A stretch of 64,000 bases of DNA from Lichenicoccus sp965276875. Its GTDB lineage: Bacteria > Pseudomonadota > Alphaproteobacteria > Acetobacterales > Acetobacteraceae. The translations under genes and the position numbers were made by a program. This document shows, piece after piece, positions 20,145-27,898 of this stretch (position 1 is the stretch's first letter; each line of letters opens with the position of its first letter). Location of the stretch: the NCBI RefSeq assembly GCF_965276875.1, contig NZ_OZ255701.1, positions 1,736,001-1,800,000 of the forward strand. The letters run 5' to 3'. Below the pieces are notes generated by a model. That model searched no databases and was not told the DNA's origin. It saw nothing but the letters and a program-made list of their open reading frames with translations.

Positions 20145-21521
20145 TCAGCTGATCCGCTCGCCATGCAGGGTCATGTCGAGGCCCTCGATCTCCTGCTCCG
20201 CGGTGACGCGCAGCCCGATGGTCCAGTCGATCAGCTTGAGCAGAACGAACGAGACTGCCCCACTCCAGATCAGGGTCACGCAGACCGCCTTGGCTTGTAT
20301 GATGAGTTGGGCGAAGCTGCCGACGGTGCCCGCCGGGCTGGCATCGGTCGCGGAAAGCGGGCCGAAGGCGAACACGCCGGTCAGCAGCGCGCCGATGATG
20401 CCGCCGATGCCATGCACGCCGAAGCAGTCCAGGCTGTCGTCGTAGCCGAAGATATGCTTCATGTAGCTTGAGGTCCAAAAGCAGCCGACCCCGGCGGCGA
20501 CGCCGATGATGATCGAGGCGCCGGGCAGCACGAAACCCGACGCTGGCGTGATCGCCACCAGGCCGGCGACGGCACCGGAGATCACGCCCAGGACCGTCGG
20601 CTTGCCCTTGGCGATCCACTCCGCGAACATCCAGCCCAGGGCCGCCGCGGCGGTGGCGATCTGTGTCACCGCCATCGCCATGCCAGCGCGGCCGTTCGAG
20701 CCGACGGCGGAGCCGGCATTGAAGCCGAACCAGCCGACCCAGAGCAGCGAGGCGCCGATCACCGCGTAGGTCAGGTTGTAGGGCGACATGTCGTCGCGGC
20801 CGTAGCCTTCACGCTTGCCGAGCACCAGCGCGCACATCAGGCCGGCGATGCCGGCATTGATATGCACCACGGTGCCGCCGGCGAAGTCGATCGCACCGAA
20901 CGCGCCGACCCAGCCGATCGGGCTCCAAACCCAGTGCGCGATCGGCGCATAGACCACCAGCGACCACAGCACCATGAAGATGCACATGGCGCTGAACTTC
21001 ATGCGGTCGGCGAAGGCGCCGGCGATCAGCGCCGGGGTGATGATCGCGAACGTCATCTGGAACATCATGTACACGCTCTCGGGGATCGTGTACGGGACCG
21101 GGCTGGAGGTGTTCGGCCCCATGACGAAGCCGGTGTCGCTGCCCTTGACGATGTGGTCCGCGATGCCGTTCAGCAGGACGCGCGAGAGGTCGCCGATATA
21201 GGGCGAGCCGCCGGTGAAGGCGAGGCTGTAGCCGACCACGTACCAGGCGACGCTCACCAGGCAACAGATCGTGAACACCTGCATCAGGGTGGCCAGCACG
21301 TTCTTCTTGCGGACCATGCCGGCATAGAACAGGGCCAGCCCCGGCACCGTCATCATCAGCACCAGGGCGGTGCTGGTCAGCATCCAGGCGGTGTCGCCGG
21401 TATCAAGTTTTGGCGGCGGCGGCGGTGCCGCTGCCAGTGCGGGTGCTACAAGGGCGGCGGCGACAAAGGCGCCAATCAGTGCAGGGCGGCCCAGTGCCGC
21501 AAATGTGGGCTTGCGTCTCAC
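20145..21521 (-). CDS. amtB: Ammonium transporter
   Basis: Inner-membrane ammonium channel, 458 residues, with an N-terminal signal sequence (hydrophobic AAALVAPALAAAPPP) and eleven transmembrane segments. The pore twin histidines are in GGTVVHINAGIAG and CFGVHGIGGIIGA; NAGSAVGSNGRAG is also typical. The start is GTG overlapping the glnK stop (GTGA), so the pair is translationally coupled and PII protein can gate the channel. Confidence 0.96.
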   Translation of the reverse strand: MRRKPTFAALGRPALIGAFVAAALVAPALAAAPPPPPKLDTGDTAWMLTSTALVLMMTVPGLALFYAGMVRKKNVLATLMQVFTICCLVSVAWYVVGYSLAFTGGSPYIGDLSRVLLNGIADHIVKGSDTGFVMGPNTSSPVPYTIPESVYMMFQMTFAIITPALIAGAFADRMKFSAMCIFMVLWSLVVYAPIAHWVWSPIGWVGAFGAIDFAGGTVVHINAGIAGLMCALVLGKREGYGRDDMSPYNLTYAVIGASLLWVGWFGFNAGSAVGSNGRAGMAMAVTQIATAAAALGWMFAEWIAKGKPTVLGVISGAVAGLVAITPASGFVLPGASIIIGVAAGVGCFWTSSYMKHIFGYDDSLDCFGVHGIGGIIGALLTGVFAFGPLSATDASPAGTVGSFAQLIIQAKAVCVTLIWSGAVSFVLLKLIDWTIGLRVTAEQEIEGLDMTLHGERIS

Positions 21522-21856
21522 AGCGCGTCATCTCCGGTCTCGCGGGTGCGTATGCGCACCGCGCGCAGGATTTCGGTCACGAAGATCTTGCCATCGCCGA
21601 TCTTGCCGGTATGCGCCGACTGCATGATCGCATCGATGACCTGGTCGACCATGCTGTCGGCGACGGCGACCTCGATCTTCACTTTCGGCAGAAAGCTCAC
21701 GTGATACTCGGCGCCACGATAGATCTCCGTCTGACCTTTCTGGCGCCCAAACCCCTTCACCTCCGACACCGTCAGACCCTGCACCCCAAGCGGCGTCAGC
21801 GCCTCACGCACGTCGTCCAGCTTGAAGGGCTTGATGACTGCTGTAACGAGCTTCAT
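21518..21856 (-). CDS. glnK: Nitrogen regulatory protein PII (GlnK type)
   Basis: Trimeric sensor of 2-oxoglutarate, ATP and glutamine state, 112 residues. The T-loop holds the uridylylated Tyr51 in YRGAEYHVSF; TGKIGDGKIFV and the C-terminal RIRTRETGDDAL complete the ligand site. The ATG at 21856 (MKLVTAVIKPFKLDDV) is the family start; a GTG directly before it is in frame. It sits upstream of amtB in one operon, which points to GlnK rather than GlnB. Confidence 0.94.
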   Translation of the reverse strand: MKLVTAVIKPFKLDDVREALTPLGVQGLTVSEVKGFGRQKGQTEIYRGAEYHVSFLPKVKIEVAVADSMVDQVIDAIMQSAHTGKIGDGKIFVTEILRAVRIRTRETGDDAL

Positions 21857-21908
21857 CACACCTCACTCTGCATCCGGATTGCCAAGGGACGGATTGCCAG
21901 AGAAACGT

Positions 21909-21924
21909 TCCAAAAACCATGCCA
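21909..21924 (-). promoter_or_regulatory. Possible sigma-54 promoter of glnK-amtB
   Basis: On the minus strand TGGCATGGTTTTTGGA resembles the consensus TGGCAYG-N4-TTGCA, with the -24 GG intact and the -12 element reading TTGG instead of TTGC. It is about 53 bases before the glnK ATG, a plausible distance. Nitrogen-controlled sigma-54 promoters are common for glnK-amtB. The mismatch at -12 keeps confidence low. Confidence 0.35.
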
Positions 21925-22061
21925 AACGCAGCCCGGGCTCATGCCATGCACCTCCGTCTTGTTGACGAAACATCCAAGCGCACCAACTCATCCTGGTGTG
22001 GCGCACGCGAGGCCTGTTTGGCGACCAGATCGACTTGCATTCCTGCACCAAAATTAGGCAG

Positions 22062-23264
22062 ATGTACCTGATGCAGTATGATGTGTGCGTTGTCGGCGCC
22101 GGACCTGTGGGGGCGGCTTTGGCCTGCCGTCTGGCTTCGGGCGGCGTGCGGGTGGCGGTGATCGACCGCGCCGGCCTGCCGCCGATGGAGCACCCGGATT
22201 TCGACGGTCGCGCCTACGCCATCGCCGCCAGCTCGAAGCGGCTGCTGGAGGCGGCGCGGGTGTGGCAGTCGCTGCCGCTGCCCTCCGGCCCGATCGAGGG
22301 CATACGCGTCTCCGACGGCAAGCTTGGGCGCCCCGCCTCGCCGCTGTTCCTGCATTTCGACCATCGCGAGATCGGCGAGCCGTTCGGCTGGATGACCGAG
22401 GCGCGCAGCCTGCGTGTGGCGCTGAACGCGGCCCTACACGCCGCCCCGCTGGTCGACCTGTTCGCCCCCGCCGAGGCCAGTGTCGCGCGCACGTCGGACG
22501 CGGCGCGCATCGACACCAGCACCGGGGCTTCATTGCAGGCGCGGCTGGTGGTCGCCGCGGAAGGTCGCGGCAGCCCGCTGCGGACCCAGGCCGGGATCGC
22601 GGTCACGCGGTTTTCCTATCGGCAGACCGGAATCGTCTGCGCCGTCACCCACGAACACCCGCACCACCGCCTCGCGCTGGAGCATTTCCTGCCCGGCGGC
22701 CCGTTCGCGCAACTGCCGATGGCACCGAGCGAGGCCGGCGAGCACCTCTCGGCCCTGGTCTGGACCGAGCGCGAGCCGCAGGCGAGTCGGCTGGCAGCCC
22801 TCGGCGAGGCCGACTTCACCCGCGAGCTGCAGCGCCGCCTGGGCCAGCATCTCGGCGCGATCCGCCCGGTCGGTCGTCGCTGGACCTACAAGCTCGGCGC
22901 CCTGCATGCGCATCGTTATGTCGATACACGCCTGGCCTTGGTCGGCGACGCGGCGCACGGTATCCACCCGATCGCGGGGCAAGGGCTCAATCTCGGTTTT
23001 CGCGATGTCATGGCGCTGTCGGAACTGGTCATCGCCGCGGTCGCCGAGGGGACCGATCCCGGGGCACCCGATTTGCTCGCGCGCTACCAGGCGCGGCGTC
23101 GGCCGGACAATCTCGCGATGCTGGCCGCCACCGACATGCTCGACCGGCTGTTCAGCACCGACAATCCGGCGCTGCGCCTGGCGCGCGACATCGGCATCGG
23201 CGCGGTGCATCGCATGCCGCGCATGAAGCGCGCCTTCATGACCCGGGCGATGGGCCTCGCCTGA
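22062..23264 (+). CDS. UbiH/UbiF/VisC/COQ6-family FAD-dependent hydroxylase
   Basis: Flavin monooxygenase of ubiquinone ring hydroxylation, 400 residues. The FAD fold is VVGAGPVGAALACRL, the family signature DGRAYAIAASS follows, and the second FAD motif is LVGDAAHGIHPIAGQGLNLG. ATG 22062 or ATG 22071 could be the start; both precede the first beta strand. The ring position hydroxylated (UbiH, UbiF or UbiI type) cannot be told from sequence. It is divergent from glnK and 35 bases before cysE. Confidence 0.9.
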   Translation: MYLMQYDVCVVGAGPVGAALACRLASGGVRVAVIDRAGLPPMEHPDFDGRAYAIAASSKRLLEAARVWQSLPLPSGPIEGIRVSDGKLGRPASPLFLHFDHREIGEPFGWMTEARSLRVALNAALHAAPLVDLFAPAEASVARTSDAARIDTSTGASLQARLVVAAEGRGSPLRTQAGIAVTRFSYRQTGIVCAVTHEHPHHRLALEHFLPGGPFAQLPMAPSEAGEHLSALVWTEREPQASRLAALGEADFTRELQRRLGQHLGAIRPVGRRWTYKLGALHAHRYVDTRLALVGDAAHGIHPIAGQGLNLGFRDVMALSELVIAAVAEGTDPGAPDLLARYQARRRPDNLAMLAATDMLDRLFSTDNPALRLARDIGIGAVHRMPRMKRAFMTRAMGLA

Positions 23265-23299
23265 ACCACCCACCCTGAACAGGAATCCGGAACCGCACG

Positions 23300-24112
23300 A
23301 TGGACGTCACCACCACCTCGCCGATCGAGCTGGATATGCTCTGGCAGCGCCTGTTCGACGAGGCCGGCGGCTGCGGCGATCCGATCATGGCGGCCCTGCT
23401 GGAGCTGAATGTCAGGATCCATCGCGGCTTTGACCGGGCGCTGGCCGCCCTGCTGGCGCGCAAACTGGCGGACTGCTCGGTGCCGTCCCGGGCGCTGCTG
23501 GAGCTCGCGACCTCCGCGCACCTCGCGGACCCGGACCTGGTCGACGCCGCCGCTTCCGACCTGGTGGCGATCAAGGAGCGCGACCCGGCCTGCCCCGATC
23601 TCATCACGCCCTTCCTGTTCTTCAAGGGTTTCCAGGCGTTGCAGGGCTACCGGATCGCGCACTGGCTCTGGCAATCGGGGCGGCGCCACCTCGCGCGGCA
23701 CCTGCAGAGCCGGATTTCCGAGACCTTCGCGATGGACATCCATCCCGCCGCGGTGCTGGGTCGTCGCATCCTGATCGACCATGGCACCGGTATCGTCATC
23801 GGCGAGACCTGCGTGCTCGAGGACGACGTCTCGATGCTGCAAGGTGTGACCCTCGGCGGCACCGGCAAGAACGAGGGCGACCGCCATCCGAAGATACGAC
23901 GCGGCGTGCTGCTCGGCGCCGGCTGCAAGGTGCTCGGCAATATCGAAATCGGCGAGGGTGCCAAGATCGGCGCCGGCAGCATCGTGCTTGAAGCAGTGCC
24001 CCCCTACACCACCGTCGTCGGCAACCCGGCACGACGGGTCGGTACCCGGCACTCGGCGATGCCGGCCTTCACCATGGACCAGACCCTGCCGCCGCTCGAC
24101 TACGTGATCTGA
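23300..24112 (+). CDS. cysE: Serine O-acetyltransferase
   Basis: First step of cysteine synthesis, acetyl-CoA plus serine to O-acetylserine. It has 270 residues: an N-terminal helical domain with LITPFLFFKGFQALQGYR, then left-handed beta-helix hexapeptide repeats with the catalytic His in DIHPAAVLG and LIDHGTGIVIGETCVLEDD, and GGTGKNEGDRHPKI. The C-terminus ends DQTLPPLDYVI; an Ile end is typical for binding O-acetylserine sulfhydrylase. Its 3' end overlaps the convergent rlmB by 13 bases. Confidence 0.95.
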   Translation: MDVTTTSPIELDMLWQRLFDEAGGCGDPIMAALLELNVRIHRGFDRALAALLARKLADCSVPSRALLELATSAHLADPDLVDAAASDLVAIKERDPACPDLITPFLFFKGFQALQGYRIAHWLWQSGRRHLARHLQSRISETFAMDIHPAAVLGRRILIDHGTGIVIGETCVLEDDVSMLQGVTLGGTGKNEGDRHPKIRRGVLLGAGCKVLGNIEIGEGAKIGAGSIVLEAVPPYTTVVGNPARRVGTRHSAMPAFTMDQTLPPLDYVI

Positions 24113-24870
24113 ACAGGCCGGCGGGAAAGTTCGTAGAGCGCGACCGCGGCGGCGTTCGACACGTTCAGGCTCTCCATAGTTCCCGGCATGAACAGGCCCG
24201 CCACCTCGTCGCAGGTCTCGCGGGTCAGCCGGCGCAGCCCCTCGCCCTCGGCGCCGAGCACCAGGGCGACCCTGCGACCTGTGAACGACGCGCCCACAAG
24301 GGCAGCACCCCCGGCATCCAGGCCGACGATCCACAGCCCCGCCGCCTTCAGCGCCACCAGCGTGCGCGACAGGTTGACCGCGCGCAGCAGCGGCATCGTC
24401 TCCAGCGCGCCGGAGGCGGCCTTGGCAAGGGCGCCGGTCTCCTCGGGCGCGTGCCGGTCCTGGACGATCACCGCCGAGCCCCCGAACGCCGCCGCCGAAC
24501 GCAGGATGGCGCCGACATTGCGCGGGTCGCTGACCTGATCGAGCACCAGCACCGGGCCCGGCTTCGATAGCGCCTGCTCCAGCGACGGTGTTGCCAGCGG
24601 ATCGGCAAGCAGCCCCGCCCCTTGATGCACCGCGTCGCGCCCGACCAGCGCATCCAGACGAGCCCGCTCGGTGCGCTCAACCGGCACCGGCCAGGCGCTG
24701 CCACGATCGATCCCCAGCCGGACCGCGATTGCGACCTCGGCTTCCTCGCTGAGCAGCAGCCGACGCAGTCGGCGCTGCGGATTGCGCAGGGCCGCGGCCA
24801 CGGCATGCAGCCCATAAAGCCAAATGCCGCCGGCAGGTGCCGCGGGTCGTCCGGGGGGTCTGGATCGCAT
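24100..24870 (-). CDS. rlmB: TrmH/SpoU-family 23S rRNA 2'-O-methyltransferase, RlmB type
   Basis: Knotted SPOUT methyltransferase, probably modifying G2251 of 23S rRNA. An N-terminal substrate-binding domain (WLYGLHAVAAALRNPQRRL) is followed by the three SpoU motifs: LVLDQVSDPRNVGAILRSA, VALVLGAEGEGLRRL and MPGTMESLNVSNAAAVALYE. ATG 24870 gives 256 residues; an upstream in-frame start would add a 15-residue basic tail. It ends convergently into cysE. Confidence 0.9.
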   Translation of the reverse strand: MRSRPPGRPAAPAGGIWLYGLHAVAAALRNPQRRLRRLLLSEEAEVAIAVRLGIDRGSAWPVPVERTERARLDALVGRDAVHQGAGLLADPLATPSLEQALSKPGPVLVLDQVSDPRNVGAILRSAAAFGGSAVIVQDRHAPEETGALAKAASGALETMPLLRAVNLSRTLVALKAAGLWIVGLDAGGAALVGASFTGRRVALVLGAEGEGLRRLTRETCDEVAGLFMPGTMESLNVSNAAAVALYELSRRPVQIT

Positions 24871-24947
24871 GCGCCGCTTATACGGGGTGTCGCGAGGATG
24901 GCGAAGCGTTGACACCGGCGCCCCCGGGCCGTAGGTCGCAGCCGTAT

Positions 24948-25033
24948 GCAGGGGTGCCCGAGTGGCTAAAGGGGGCGGACTGTAAATCCGCTGGCGTACG
25001 CCTACGTTGGTTCGAATCCAACCCCCTGCACCA
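24948..25033 (+). tRNA. tRNA-Tyr (GTA)
   Basis: A complete 86-base class II tRNA. The acceptor stem GCAGGGG pairs with CCCCTGC, the anticodon GTA is at 24982-24984 within GGACTGTAAATCC, a long variable arm follows, and the T-arm is GGTTCGAATCC. The discriminator A and encoded CCA are at 25030-25033. Confidence 0.96.
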
Positions 25034-25043
25034 GCCGCCGTAC

Positions 25044-25175
25044 CTACTCGCTTGGCGGCGTCGGTTTCCTGGTCGTCTCATCGGGCTGCCTACGCGAAGG
25101 CCGCCAGACCTGGAAATACAGCAGGAGTCCCAGGCCGATGACGCAGCCGATAGCCTCGATCAGCGGTTCGATCAT
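25044..25175 (-). CDS. Small single-pass membrane protein, unknown
   Basis: 43 residues: MIEPLIEAIGCVIGLGLLLY forms one transmembrane helix, followed by a basic, Pro-rich tail (WRPSRRQPDETTRKP). An AGGGA sequence lies about 12 bases before the ATG. It fits between tRNA-Tyr and the next small gene. No homologous family is recognised, and coding status is plausible but unproven. Confidence 0.42.
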   Translation of the reverse strand: MIEPLIEAIGCVIGLGLLLYFQVWRPSRRQPDETTRKPTPPSE

Positions 25176-25277
25176 GCATGCGCTTCCCTGGCCGTACCAA
25201 AGCTGCCACCCTGCTCGTATGCACGCAAGTAAACCAGCCGCCCAGGGCGCGCGCACGCCTTGACCCGGGTCGCGTGG

Positions 25278-25526
25278 ATGCACCGCGTGCCGATATCTCA
25301 TCATGCCTTTGGCCATCATGGCTTTGGTGTCCACCATGCCTATGGCGGCGGATCGTGGATCACCCACATGGTGGTCTCGTCGGTGATCCACGCCCTGATC
25401 TACGGCGCGATCTTCCGGGTGCTGCGACATCTGAGCCTTGGCGAGGTGCTGCTGCTCGTGGTGATCGTGATCGCGGTGCTGTATTACGGCAACCGCAATC
25501 GCGGGCAGCGCCGCTGGCCACCCTAA
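25278..25526 (+). CDS. Small His-rich membrane protein, unknown
   Basis: 82 residues. The N-terminal 30 are rich in His and Gly (SHHAFGHHGFGVHHAYGGG), then two hydrophobic stretches follow: VVSSVIHALIYGAIFRVL and LLLVVIVIAVLYY. A basic tail NRNRGQRRWPP closes it. The His cluster could bind metal, but that is conjecture. An in-frame TTG at 25260 is an alternative start. It overlaps the stop of the convergent acyl-CoA synthetase by 4 bases. Confidence 0.6.
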   Translation: MHRVPISHHAFGHHGFGVHHAYGGGSWITHMVVSSVIHALIYGAIFRVLRHLSLGEVLLLVVIVIAVLYYGNRNRGQRRWPP

Positions 25527-27205
25527 AGCAACACGGCACCGTCCTGTATGGCGCCGAGCAACGCGGCGTCGCAGGCAACAAAGCGGCCAGCCTTTCGGTT
25601 GTTGAACCAGAGGGCACCCAACTCTGGTGCCAGTGACAGCCCGGCCGACGCCAGTGCGGCCTTTATAGGCCGGAAGGTGCCGGTCGTGGCGATGCTCGGG
25701 CAGACGCGCACGAACACGGGCTGCGCGGCCGGGGGCAGGTTGCGCACAAGATGCGCACGCAATGCGGCAAGATCGACGCCGTCCTCGCAACTGATCGCGG
25801 CCATGCCGGCGCGGCCGTCCACGCAGGCGAGGGCGACTCCCCAGACCGCCGCGTCACTGACGCCGGGAAAGGACGCAATCACGCCGGCGACCTGCATCGT
25901 CGAGACGTTCTCGCCCTTGAACCGGTAGGTGTCGCCCATGCGATCGACGAAGATGTAAAAGCCCTGGGCGTCGCGTCGCATCAGGTCGCCGGTGCGATAC
26001 CAGCAATCGCCAGGGGCGAACACGTCGCACAACAGCTTGCGCGCCGAGGCCGCGGCGTCGGTATAGCCGTCGAAGCCGCTGGCCGGCGCGATCGCCTCGC
26101 CCGGCTCGTCCGCGTCGCAGCGCATGCAGAGGCCCTCATGGGTGCGCCGCGGCTCGCCGGTTTCGACGTCGGAGCGGATCAGCTCGACCGCGAAACGGCG
26201 CGCAAGGAAGGCAGGAATACGCCCGATCGCGCCTGCCCTGCCTTCGACATTGTAGAGCGAAACGCGGCCTTCGGTGGCGGCGTAGAACTCAAGAATGCGG
26301 GGGATACGGAATCGGTCCTGGAACGTCTGCCAGACCTCCTCGCGCAGGCCGTTGCCGCAAGCTAGACGCAGCCGGTGCGCCGTCTCCAGCGGATGCGCGG
26401 GGCTGTTGATCAGGTAGCGGCAGAGCTCGCCGATATACTGGAAAATGGTGCAGCCGCCGTGGACAACATCCGGCCAAAAGGCGCTGGCGGAAAACCGTTC
26501 GCGGATCAGCACCGAGGCGCCGCGGCAGAGCATCGCGCCGATCGCCACCACGCCGCCGATGCTGTGATACATCGGCAGGCAGTCATAGAGTCGGTCGTTG
26601 GGTTGCACGTCCATCAGGCCGGCAAACCAGGCGCTCCATTCCAGCACCCGCGCGTGGCTGACGTTGGCCGATTTCGGCAGCCCGGTGGTGCCCGAGGTGC
26701 CGATCAGCAGGGCGCGGTCGGCGCGTGCCGCAAGGCGTGGCGGGGGCCTGGATTGCGACCGTTCGGGGGGCGCCTCAATTCGCAATCCGCGATCGGCGAT
26801 CGCCTCGACGCCTGCGCGCAGGTCCGCCTCGACGATGACGCGCCTGGCGCCAGATGCCCTGATGGCATGCGCGAGCCCGTCGCCGGCGAGGCCGGTATTG
26901 ATCAAAGCGACGACGCAGCCAACGGCACTCAGCCCAAGCCAGAGTGCGACGTAGTCCGGACAGTTCCCCATCAGCAGGCAGACCGCCTCGCCGGGGGCGA
27001 TCCCCTCGTCGCATGCCCAGGCGGCGACAGCATCGGCGCGCTGCACGAGCGCGCCATAGGTGAGCTGTGCGTGTGCGCCGATCAGCGCCGGGCAATGCGG
27101 GTGGCGCTCGGCCTGCTCACGGATGACACACAGCAGCGTCGCATGCGGCGAGGTGTCCGATTGCTTCAGCGACCGCAGCGTCCGGGTCCAGTCGTCCAGC
27201 ACCAT
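25523..27205 (-). CDS. FATP-type acyl-CoA synthetase
   Basis: AMP-forming acid-CoA ligase, 560 residues, of the very-long-chain/fatty-acid-transport-protein branch. The P-loop is LIGTSGTTGLPKSANVSH, followed by FYAATEGRVSLYNVEGR, DCWYRTGDLMRRD and the FATP signature DTYRFKGENVSTMQVAGVI. It would activate a fatty or other hydrophobic acid. The start at ATG 27205 lies 89 bases inside the preceding gene in another frame, but the conserved N-terminus (TLLCVIREQAERHP) requires a start in this overlap. It is the last gene of the operon that begins with metY. Confidence 0.88.
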   Translation of the reverse strand: MVLDDWTRTLRSLKQSDTSPHATLLCVIREQAERHPHCPALIGAHAQLTYGALVQRADAVAAWACDEGIAPGEAVCLLMGNCPDYVALWLGLSAVGCVVALINTGLAGDGLAHAIRASGARRVIVEADLRAGVEAIADRGLRIEAPPERSQSRPPPRLAARADRALLIGTSGTTGLPKSANVSHARVLEWSAWFAGLMDVQPNDRLYDCLPMYHSIGGVVAIGAMLCRGASVLIRERFSASAFWPDVVHGGCTIFQYIGELCRYLINSPAHPLETAHRLRLACGNGLREEVWQTFQDRFRIPRILEFYAATEGRVSLYNVEGRAGAIGRIPAFLARRFAVELIRSDVETGEPRRTHEGLCMRCDADEPGEAIAPASGFDGYTDAAASARKLLCDVFAPGDCWYRTGDLMRRDAQGFYIFVDRMGDTYRFKGENVSTMQVAGVIASFPGVSDAAVWGVALACVDGRAGMAAISCEDGVDLAALRAHLVRNLPPAAQPVFVRVCPSIATTGTFRPIKAALASAGLSLAPELGALWFNNRKAGRFVACDAALLGAIQDGAVLL

Positions 27206-27896
27206 GCGCGATGATATCGAAGACGCCAGACTGTCCATGGAACCTCGTCGCGGTCTCGTCGCGCGCCAAGAGCGGCACGCAATCGATGAGAAGGGTCTTG
27301 AATCCTTGCCAGAGCGGCAGGATGCGGTCGTCGATGGCGATATGCCGGCTGAGCGCGCCGTGGCCCTGTTCCGGATCGCTGTCGAAGCGGACATGCTCGA
27401 CCAGGAAATGCTCGAATGAAGCGAGCAGGTCGGTATCCCAGCTTTCGTGGCGTAGAATCGCGGTGAACACGCGCTCCAGGCCGCCATCCTCGTAGCTGGC
27501 AATGCTGGCCGCGCGCGCCGAGGCATCGAGCCCACGGGTCATTGCCAGATAGGCTTGACCGACCGCTTCGCACCGCAGCGCAAGCACGGGGTCCAAGGGT
27601 GCGAGGTCGAGCGTGCGGCGCATGTATTCGTCATGGTTCATGCGTTCGCCGGGACGCGCCACGCCAGGCCAGGGCGACAGATTGTCGGTGTCGCATTCCT
27701 CCTGTTCGAGTTGGCGCAGCTTGTCGTCGTCGGGATAAAGACTGCGCGCGAGAGCCAGGCCTTCGCGGAACTGGATGGAGAAGTAATGATAGGCCCAGGC
27801 CGCCGCCATCATGTCCTGGCTGCTCAGAAGCTGCCAGTTCAGGGCGACGATGTCGTCGATGACAGCCTGGTATTCGAAACGTTCTGCAGTCGACAT
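27117..27896 (-). CDS. Heme-oxygenase-fold (putative diiron) protein
   Basis: 259 helical residues. The segment AAAWAYHYFSIQF (His37), the acidic LEQEECDTDN (Glu64-Glu67) and FEHFLVEHVRFDSDPEQGHG (Glu162, His163, His168, Asp172, His179) resemble the spaced Glu/His/Asp ligands of heme-oxygenase-like metalloenzymes (UndA, BesC, SznF group). Which residues bind metal is inference. Such enzymes oxidise or cleave amino or fatty acids, often next to carrier or ligase genes. It starts 2 bases after the PLP decarboxylase stop, so it is co-translated with it. The exact reaction is unknown. Confidence 0.6.
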   Translation of the reverse strand: MSTAERFEYQAVIDDIVALNWQLLSSQDMMAAAWAYHYFSIQFREGLALARSLYPDDDKLRQLEQEECDTDNLSPWPGVARPGERMNHDEYMRRTLDLAPLDPVLALRCEAVGQAYLAMTRGLDASARAASIASYEDGGLERVFTAILRHESWDTDLLASFEHFLVEHVRFDSDPEQGHGALSRHIAIDDRILPLWQGFKTLLIDCVPLLARDETATRFHGQSGVFDIIAHGAGRLDPDAAVAEAIGHLAACDAAVCHP

Positions 27897-27898
27897 TC

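Noticed and set aside
20119..20160. A rho-independent terminator between the oxygenase and amtB
   Set aside because: The genes end 3 bases apart, and no stem followed by a T run was seen.
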